Assembly: GCA_030617585.1 (NCBI GenBank)
Contig: JAUWVD010000028.1
Coordinates: 1 to 10,532, forward strand
From: Candidatus Methanophagales archaeon
GTDB taxonomy: Archaea > Halobacteriota > Syntropharchaeia > Alkanophagales > Methanospirareceae
Length of the DNA: 10,532 bases
Reading direction: 5' to 3'
Under the pieces are notes generated by a model, which ran no database searches, was not told the DNA's origin, and worked only from the letters and a program-made list of their open reading frames with translations. Positions 5,917-10,532 of the stretch are shown here, one piece after another; the stretch's first letter is position 1; each line of letters starts with the position of its first letter. The position numbers and the translations under genes were made by a program.

Positions 5917-8900
5917 TCAGACAGCCTCCTCTAATTCCAATCTTGGTGCTATACCCAGTGCTTTCATCTCATCCAGAAGCAGTTTAAATGCATAACTCAT
6001 CTCCACCGGATATATGTCCGTATCGGCACCACAACTTGGGCAATATGAAGATCCTGTTTTCATATCTCGGCAGGCAATCATGCCACAATTTCCACAGACC
6101 AACTCAACAACTCGATCTGATTCGTTCAACAACCGATCCTTCAGCGCTATTGCTGCCCCATACCCAATAAGAACATCTCTTTCCATCTCACCGAAACGGA
6201 GTCCCCCTTCTCTTGCTTTACCTTCCGTCGGTTGTCGTGTCAATATTTGCACTGGACCTCTCGCACGTGCATGCATCTTTGCCGATACCAGATGATATAA
6301 CTTCTGATAATATACCACACCTACAAAGACATCAGCATCTATTTTAGTGCCTTTTAGTCCATCCCACATCGTTTCTCTACCCGTATCTGAGAACCCAGCA
6401 CGTACAAGTGCATTCCTTAAGTCCACTTCCTTCTCGCCGGAAAAAGCAGAGCCATCTATATATCGCCCCTCTAAAGCGCCCACCTTTCCGCCTATCATCT
6501 CCAGCACATGCCCTACGGTCATCCTTGATGGTATAGCATGAGGATTTATAATCATATCAGGAATGATCCCCCCTTCAGTAAAAGGCATGTCTTCAGGATG
6601 TGCAATCAATCCGATAACGCCCTTCTGGCCATGTCGTGATGCGAACTTATCACCAACCTCAGGAATCTTCTGATCCCGAACAGCAACTTTAACCAGACGT
6701 CTATTGCTACTTGATTCCATGAGCACCACAGAATCCACCCTGCCACGTTCGTTGGCACGAGTGCAAATAGAAGTGTCTCTCCTTTCTAAAGGACTTAAAA
6801 GCTCCGTAGTCTCTTCCAAGAACCTTGGTGGACTTGTCTTCCCGATTAACACATCATTTGGCAACACTTCCACTTCTGAATTTATTATGCCTGTATCGTC
6901 AAGTTGTTGATACGCTTCATGACTTCTGACTCCTACAATCTCTACATCGGGTATCTCAAATATGTCTTCTTCACCACCAGGATACCGCCGCTCCTCTCCT
7001 TCATACGTTCTGAAGAAATGACTCCTACCCAACCCACGATCTATGGCAGCTTGATTTAAAATCAACGCATCTTCCATATTATACCCTTCGTAACTTAAAA
7101 CCGCAACGACGAAGTTCTGCCCTGCAGGCCTCCGGCCATGCTGAATAAGGTCCGCAGTTCTTGTTGTTACTAGCGGTTTTTGCGGGGAATGCAAAAGATG
7201 TGTTCTGGTGTCGGCACGGGTTTTATAATTCGCAGTCGAAAGCCCCAAAGATTGCTTCAGCATGGCACAACCCATTGTATTACGTGGTGATGAATTGTGG
7301 TCGGGATAAGGAATCAACCCGGCAACAATGCCTAAGATCAATGAAGGATCCAGTTCTAAATGCGTATATTCATCTCCGCCTTCTTTTGTCAAATCGGATT
7401 CATTTAATGCTATAAGCGCATTCTCTTCCTCCTCGGCATCTAAATATTCTATCACACCAACACTCACTAAGTCATCAAAGTTCATCTCACCTTTTCTCAG
7501 TTTCTCGATCTGTGATTCCGTAAGCAGAGGTGTTCTATTCTCGACCACCATAACGGGTCTTCTTGCTCTCCCCCTATCAGAATTTATTATTATGTCACTC
7601 TGGTCCCTGTAATAGGCAATGTTTACCTGCGTTGATATTTCATCGCTTCTCCTCTTCTTCCTCACCGCATCCACAAATATCTCTGGCTCCGTAGAGAAGC
7701 CAATGAAATCACCATTCACGAACACACGAGTCCTACTTTCAGCACTTATTTCCAAAGAGCGAGCAGGTGGAATAACACCAAGTTCATATAAAATGTCTTT
7801 AAAGCTCTTCTCGTCTTCGCCCACGGATATTTCAACCATCTGCGAAAAATTCTTTACCAAGCCGCAATTAGGACCTTCCGGTGTCTCGCTAGGGCAAATT
7901 TTCCCCCATTGCGTGGGATGTAAGTCACGAGCTTCAAAATGAGGTTGAGATCGCGATAACGGCGAAATTATCCTTCTAAGATGGCTTAAGGTGGCTATAT
8001 AATTGCTCCGTTCCAATAACTGGGAAACTCCCGCTCTGCCGCCTACCCAGTTCCCGGTTGCTAGTGCATGCACTATCCGTTCCGTGAGCACATCAGAACG
8101 AATAGCAGTAGCGATTTTTAGTTCTCGACTTCGCATATTTGCACGCTCCAATTGATATCGCATATCACGAGTGAGTTTTGTAAACGATACACGGAAAAGG
8201 TCTTCCACTAAGTCACCTGCGAGTTTCAATCTTTTATTTGCGTAATGGTCTTTGTCACCCTCGCCCCTTTTACCAAGATAAAGCTCAAAACATGATTCTG
8301 CCATTCTCCCAATGAAATAGGCCTTTGCTATCTTGGTATCAAGATGTGGAAGGAAATAACGATCCAGGATGTAATTAACTCTCCTTTCTCGATATTCCCT
8401 TGCTTGCGTTGGTGCAATTTTACGGCCCAATTTCTCTATTGCTTCTTCCTGCGTATCCACATCGCACTCTTCTATGTTCTCTAGGACATATTTTACTATT
8501 TGTGGGTCATCAGAGACGGCTTTTATTATCTCCTCATCACTTTCTAGCCCTAACGCACGTATAAGCGTCATAAACTGTATTTTACGCCCCACAGCAGGGA
8601 AAGAAACCTCAAGTATTCCCTTTTTACTTATTTCCACCCTTATTGGAACTCTAAAACCCTGGTTAAGCGAGAAAACTTTAGAAACAACGCCTTTACTCCC
8701 ATATTTCTCTTCGAAATTCACAAATATCCTGTTTGGTGCGAGATCTTCCAGCGTGATTATTACATGCTCTGAACCATTTATGATGAAATATCCTCCAGGA
8801 TCAAGAGGATCTTCTCCTGCTTCGTTTTTCAACCAGTCTTCATATTCCGGCTCAGAAAGATCCTCGCCTAGTTTTTCCTTTTTCCTTTTTTCCCGGATAA

Positions 8901-9327
8901 CCGCTTTGGATAGGTTGCACCTATTTGATTTAAGCATGATTGGAAGCTCGCCGATAGCTACCTCCTCCTCATCCCGCACTATTTCTATCTCGCCACTTTC
9001 ATATTTCTTCACGAGTTGCATATCCAAAATAATAGGCGCGGAATAGTTCAGATTCCGTAATCTCGCTTGGGAAGGAAAAATATCCTCATAAGAACCATCT
9101 GCCTCCCTCGCCTTAGGTATGCCCACAGTTATCTTACCAAACTTTACACCCAGTTTATACTTCCCCTTTTCTTCATCTTCGCCGCTAATAGATGTCTCAG
9201 TATACGGTAGCTCATCAATAATCCTTTGTATACCCTCATCGAGGAAGTAATTGAACGAATCGAGCTGATGCTGTACTATTTTTTCCCTTTTTAAATATGC
9301 TTTTGAAAAGACACTTCGATCTAACAT
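5917..9327 (-). CDS. rpoB: DNA-directed RNA polymerase subunit B, unsplit
   Basis: This is the second-largest catalytic subunit (Rpb2/beta homologue). It is one continuous chain of 1136 residues carrying both the B'' and B' parts. N-terminal landmarks are PIMLKSNRCNL, EDPLDPGGYFIINGSEH, and LSRSQPHFEARDLHPTQWG followed by PSETPEGPNCGLVKN. C-terminal landmarks are YEGYNMEDALILNQAA, IGKTSPPRFLEE, GDKFASRHGQKGVIG (from Gly892), DMIINPHAIPSRMTVGHVLE, LTRQPTEGKAREGG with LRFGEMERDVLIG, and a zinc ribbon C1078/C1081/C1096/C1099 before YPVEMSYAFKLLLDE. No intein is present. I prefer ATG 9327 over the in-frame GTG at 9336: GGTGA (9337-9333) lies 5 nt before the ATG, and the GTG is part of that SD. 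It follows rpoH by 13 nt. Confidence 0.98.
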   Translation of the reverse strand: MLDRSVFSKAYLKREKIVQHQLDSFNYFLDEGIQRIIDELPYTETSISGEDEEKGKYKLGVKFGKITVGIPKAREADGSYEDIFPSQARLRNLNYSAPIILDMQLVKKYESGEIEIVRDEEEVAIGELPIMLKSNRCNLSKAVIREKRKKEKLGEDLSEPEYEDWLKNEAGEDPLDPGGYFIINGSEHVIITLEDLAPNRIFVNFEEKYGSKGVVSKVFSLNQGFRVPIRVEISKKGILEVSFPAVGRKIQFMTLIRALGLESDEEIIKAVSDDPQIVKYVLENIEECDVDTQEEAIEKLGRKIAPTQAREYRERRVNYILDRYFLPHLDTKIAKAYFIGRMAESCFELYLGKRGEGDKDHYANKRLKLAGDLVEDLFRVSFTKLTRDMRYQLERANMRSRELKIATAIRSDVLTERIVHALATGNWVGGRAGVSQLLERSNYIATLSHLRRIISPLSRSQPHFEARDLHPTQWGKICPSETPEGPNCGLVKNFSQMVEISVGEDEKSFKDILYELGVIPPARSLEISAESRTRVFVNGDFIGFSTEPEIFVDAVRKKRRSDEISTQVNIAYYRDQSDIIINSDRGRARRPVMVVENRTPLLTESQIEKLRKGEMNFDDLVSVGVIEYLDAEEEENALIALNESDLTKEGGDEYTHLELDPSLILGIVAGLIPYPDHNSSPRNTMGCAMLKQSLGLSTANYKTRADTRTHLLHSPQKPLVTTRTADLIQHGRRPAGQNFVVAVLSYEGYNMEDALILNQAAIDRGLGRSHFFRTYEGEERRYPGGEEDIFEIPDVEIVGVRSHEAYQQLDDTGIINSEVEVLPNDVLIGKTSPPRFLEETTELLSPLERRDTSICTRANERGRVDSVVLMESSSNRRLVKVAVRDQKIPEVGDKFASRHGQKGVIGLIAHPEDMPFTEGGIIPDMIINPHAIPSRMTVGHVLEMIGGKVGALEGRYIDGSAFSGEKEVDLRNALVRAGFSDTGRETMWDGLKGTKIDADVFVGVVYYQKLYHLVSAKMHARARGPVQILTRQPTEGKAREGGLRFGEMERDVLIGYGAAIALKDRLLNESDRVVELVCGNCGMIACRDMKTGSSYCPSCGADTDIYPVEMSYAFKLLLDEMKALGIAPRLELEEAV
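5925..5931 (-). promoter_or_regulatory. Shine-Dalgarno of rpoA' inside the 3' end of rpoB
   Basis: GAGGAGG on the minus strand, encoding the penultimate Glu-Glu of RpoB and ending 9 nt before the rpoA' ATG. It supports the start at 5915 and coupling of B and A' translation. Confidence 0.75.
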
Positions 9328-9332
9328 TCCAT

Positions 9333-9337
9333 TCACC
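9333..9337 (-). promoter_or_regulatory. Shine-Dalgarno of rpoB
   Basis: GGTGA within AAAGGGTGAATGGAATG on the minus strand, just after the rpoH TGA and 5 nt before ATG 9327. Its position argues against the GTG (9336-9334) contained in the same motif being the start. Confidence 0.65.
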
Positions 9338-9340
9338 CTT

Positions 9341-9583
9341 TCACTCCATAACCAGTCGAAAAGATAAAGCTTTTCCCGCTGTTCTACTTTGTCTTGTTAT
9401 CTTCACGACATCTCCTACCTCTGCACCCATTCCATTTATAGCGGGATCGGATACTTTTATCTTAGGCAATTGTACCTTCCGTATTTTGTACTTATCTAAA
9501 AGTTCTTTCACTTCGCTCTCGTCCATTAATATGTGTTCCGACACTAACTCATGTCCAAGTATAGATAACGTCTCCTTCTTCAT
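9341..9583 (-). CDS. rpoH: DNA-directed RNA polymerase subunit H (Rpb5-like)
   Basis: Subunit H is the archaeal counterpart of the C-terminal assembly domain of eukaryotic Rpb5. It binds near the A'' jaw at the downstream DNA channel. The 80-residue length is normal, and family features are visible: HELVSEHILMDESEVKELL, then IRKVQLPKIKVSDPAI, GAEVGDVVKITRQSRTAG and a final FRLV. The ATG at 9583 is only 9 nt (TTAGTAGAA) after the last base of the tRNA-Lys gene, and no Shine-Dalgarno is visible in that spacer or in the tRNA 3' arm. Translation is therefore probably SD-independent, possibly on a message whose 5' end is made by tRNA 3' processing. It heads the polymerase genes, with rpoB next. 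Confidence 0.96.
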   Translation of the reverse strand: MKKETLSILGHELVSEHILMDESEVKELLDKYKIRKVQLPKIKVSDPAINGMGAEVGDVVKITRQSRTAGKALSFRLVME

Positions 9584-9592
9584 TTCTACTAA

Positions 9593-9666
9593 CGAGCTCG
9601 ACGGGATTTGAACCCGTGACCGACGGGTTAAAAGCCCGCTGCTCTACCTTTCTGAGCTACGAGCCC
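9593..9666 (-). tRNA. trnK-UUU: tRNA-Lys (anticodon UUU)
   Basis: A 74-nt cloverleaf folds on the minus strand. Acceptor GGGCTCG pairs with CGAGCTC (one G2:U71 wobble); D arm GCTC/GAGC has a GG in its loop; anticodon stem GCGGG/CCCGT has loop CTTTTAA, giving anticodon TTT; there is a 5-nt variable region; T arm ACGGG-TTCAAAT-CCCGT. The discriminator base is G, which I recall as common for archaeal tRNA-Lys. There is no intron, and CCA is not encoded (the discriminator is followed by TT). The 5' half is also the 3' end of the cinA reading frame (9628-9666), and rpoH begins 9 nt after its 3' end. No T-tract follows, so transcription probably continues into rpoH. Confidence 0.97.
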
Positions 9667-10140
9667 TTCTGCTCCATGTACGAGAAACTTTTTTAACATC
9701 ACAAGAGCAGCCTCAGCCGCCTTGCGTTTGTTCCCTCCTCTATCTCCGTGGAAGATATGCCTCTCATGATCTAAATAACCCTTTGTTGCCAATGCTATAT
9801 AAACTAATCCAACAGGCGTGTCCGGCGTTCCCCCTGTGGGTCCTGCAATGCCTGTGGTAGCAATACCAATGTCGCCATTCAGTAGCGCCCTTATACCTTC
9901 CGCCATTGCCCGCGCACATTCTGCACTTACCGCACCCTTCTGCGCCAATAGCGCATCATCCACAAGCAAAATTTGCACTTTTACTTCGTTCGCATAAGCG
10001 ATCACGCCACCTTTATAATAGTCCGAGCTGCCAGAGATGTTTGTTATCCTATGGGAGACCAGTCCACCGGTGCAAGATTCTGCAGTAGCTAAACTGAGTT
10101 CCCTTTTTCGTAACATATTCCCTATCTCTTCTTCTATCAT
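9628..10140 (-). CDS. pncC: CinA C-terminal domain amidase (PncC-like NMN deamidase)
   Basis: This is a stand-alone CinA-C protein. In characterised bacterial members it is a nicotinamide-mononucleotide deamidase that recycles NMN into NAD. The 170 residues carry TAESCTGG (19-26, Ser22 the expected catalytic residue), ITNISGSSDYY, AYANEVK (Lys54), QKGAVS and GIAGPTGGTPDTPVG (97-111). There is no N-terminal molybdopterin-binding-like domain, as in short PncC. The family fold seems complete by about residue 156. The last 12 residues (GLVAQKGRAAGF) and the TAA are read from the first 39 nt of the tRNA-Lys gene, with the stop in the anticodon loop. ATG 10140 is 14 nt after the upstream PUA gene; a GGGA lies in the gap, but no strong SD is seen. 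Enzymatic specificity is inferred from family only. Confidence 0.92.
   Translation of the reverse strand: MIEEEIGNMLRKRELSLATAESCTGGLVSHRITNISGSSDYYKGGVIAYANEVKVQILLVDDALLAQKGAVSAECARAMAEGIRALLNGDIGIATTGIAGPTGGTPDTPVGLVYIALATKGYLDHERHIFHGDRGGNKRKAAEAALVMLKKFLVHGAEGLVAQKGRAAGF
9688..9697 (-). promoter_or_regulatory. Candidate TATA box for tRNA-Lys / polymerase operon
   Basis: The minus strand reads GTTAAAAAAG, with the A-tract 23-28 nt before the first base of the mature tRNA. That is about the right distance for an archaeal TATA box serving the tRNA and the polymerase genes behind it. It lies within the 3' coding part of cinA and encodes Lys-Lys, so the A-run may simply be coding. No convincing BRE was recognised. 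Confidence 0.3.
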
Positions 10141-10154
10141 TTACCGACTATCCC

Positions 10155-10532
10155 TTATTCTTCTATACCATACCTTACCTTCACAGCTACACCATGCTCA
10201 AAGATTTTCATCTCATCACAGGATAACATAGCCTTTCCTGTTGCAAGTAGTCTGTCTTTTTCATCTACCACTATAAGTTCATCATAAGCCCTTATCTCAG
10301 AATCTGCATCTATTACATGTTTGCAAAATGCAGTTCCGCCTTTTTTTATGAATTCGCTGCTCTCTTCATTCATAACAACCCTCAGTCCCGGATATTTTAT
10401 GAATCGATGCAGTCTTTTTGCACCTTCTATGCTCAGCGTCAGCAGCCCGTCAGAACACCTCAGTGTGGATACTCTTTCCCCCTTATCCAGTATCTGGGAT
10501 ATTCTTCTTGTCCTTGAGAGGGTAAATACTAC
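10155..10532 (-). CDS. PUA-domain RNA-binding protein, C-terminal part (TgtA/ArcS-like)
   Basis: The frame is open from the window edge to the TAA at 10157-10155, giving 125 residues without the true start. The internal ATG at 10373 is not the start, because homologous sequence continues upstream (FTLSRTRRISQIL, CSDGLLTLSIEGAKRLH, YPGLRVVM). The C-terminal part, from about residue 50, is a PUA domain: GGTAFCKHVIDAD, then IRAYDELIVVDEKDRLLATG and GVAVKVRYG near the end. This matches the PUA end of archaeal tRNA-guanine transglycosylase (TgtA) and archaeosine synthase (ArcS), and also small stand-alone PUA proteins of Euryarchaeota. A role in tRNA modification or RNA binding is therefore likely, but which family member it is cannot be decided from this end alone. 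It precedes cinA by 14 nt. Confidence 0.8.
   Translation of the reverse strand, partial: VVFTLSRTRRISQILDKGERVSTLRCSDGLLTLSIEGAKRLHRFIKYPGLRVVMNEESSEFIKKGGTAFCKHVIDADSEIRAYDELIVVDEKDRLLATGKAMLSCDEMKIFEHGVAVKVRYGIEE

Noticed and set aside
8474..9046. 190-codon open frame on the + strand
   Set aside because: It lies antisense to the conserved N-terminal part of rpoB, its translation is low-complexity Ser/Phe/Ile-rich with no recognisable domain, and no RBS or neighbour supports it.
3246..9327. Inteins or frameshifts in rpoB or rpoA'
   Set aside because: All conserved motifs appear in order and spacing without an inserted splicing block or frame change; polymerase genes are common intein sites, so this was checked.
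9328..9336. GTG at 9336 as rpoB start
   Set aside because: It lies within the GGGTGA SD motif; ATG 9327 has correct spacing.
9584..9592. Terminator after the tRNA
   Set aside because: The spacer TTAGTAGAA has no T-run and is too short; read-through into rpoH is more likely.
10155..10373. A complete 72-residue small protein starting at ATG 10373
   Set aside because: The frame stays open to the window edge, and the upstream 53 residues belong to the same PUA/TgtA-ArcS-like family sequence, so this is the C-terminal part of a longer protein.

Overview
This is an archaeal chromosomal window. Every recognisable gene lies on the minus strand and reads from high to low coordinates. The order is: PUA-domain protein (partial) – cinA/pncC-type amidase – tRNA-Lys(UUU) – rpoH – rpoB – rpoA' – rpoA'' – rpl30e – nusA – rps12 – rps7. 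The archaeal assignment rests on a small Rpb5-like subunit H, a largest subunit split into A' and A'', eL30 and a two-KH stand-alone NusA next to S12/S7, and archaeal GGTGA-type Shine-Dalgarno (SD) sequences. The lineage is less clear. The TgtA/ArcS-like PUA protein and the A' catalytic-loop flank resemble Euryarchaeota of the methanogen/Archaeoglobus side. However, RpoB is one uninterrupted chain, whereas most known members of that side split it into B'' and B'. A deep-branching or uncultured euryarchaeote is my best guess, not a demonstration.

Layout. At 9593-10532 there is the C-terminal part of a PUA-domain RNA-binding protein, then a stand-alone CinA C-terminal (NMN-amidase-like) gene whose last 12 codons and stop lie inside a tRNA-Lys gene. 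Nine bases after that tRNA comes rpoH, then rpoB, rpoA', rpoA'', rpl30e and nusA, tightly packed with gaps of about 1-17 nt, many stop codons sitting in or beside the next gene's SD. The only real intergenic gap among the main genes is 56 nt between nusA and rps12 (1020-1075). It is AT-rich, with a TATA-like element, a 15-bp palindrome and an SD. rps12 and rps7 follow; positions 1-12 are downstream of the rps7 stop. No stretch of 300 bases lacks a gene.

How it works together. H, B, A' and A'' are the catalytic core and jaw of archaeal RNA polymerase. NusA is a putative elongation/termination KH protein, and eL30, uS12 and uS7 are ribosomal proteins. The window is therefore the conserved transcription-translation operon, preceded by a tRNA gene and by genes linked to RNA binding and NAD salvage.

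I see no mobile element, CRISPR array, intein, terminator or unknown multi-gene system. The points of real interest are local: the cinA/tRNA overlap, the tRNA abutting an SD-less rpoH, a probable non-canonical NusA start, an unsplit RpoB, an extended A'' N-terminus, substitutions in the A' catalytic loop and the uS12 decoding loops, and a possible regulated internal promoter before rps12.
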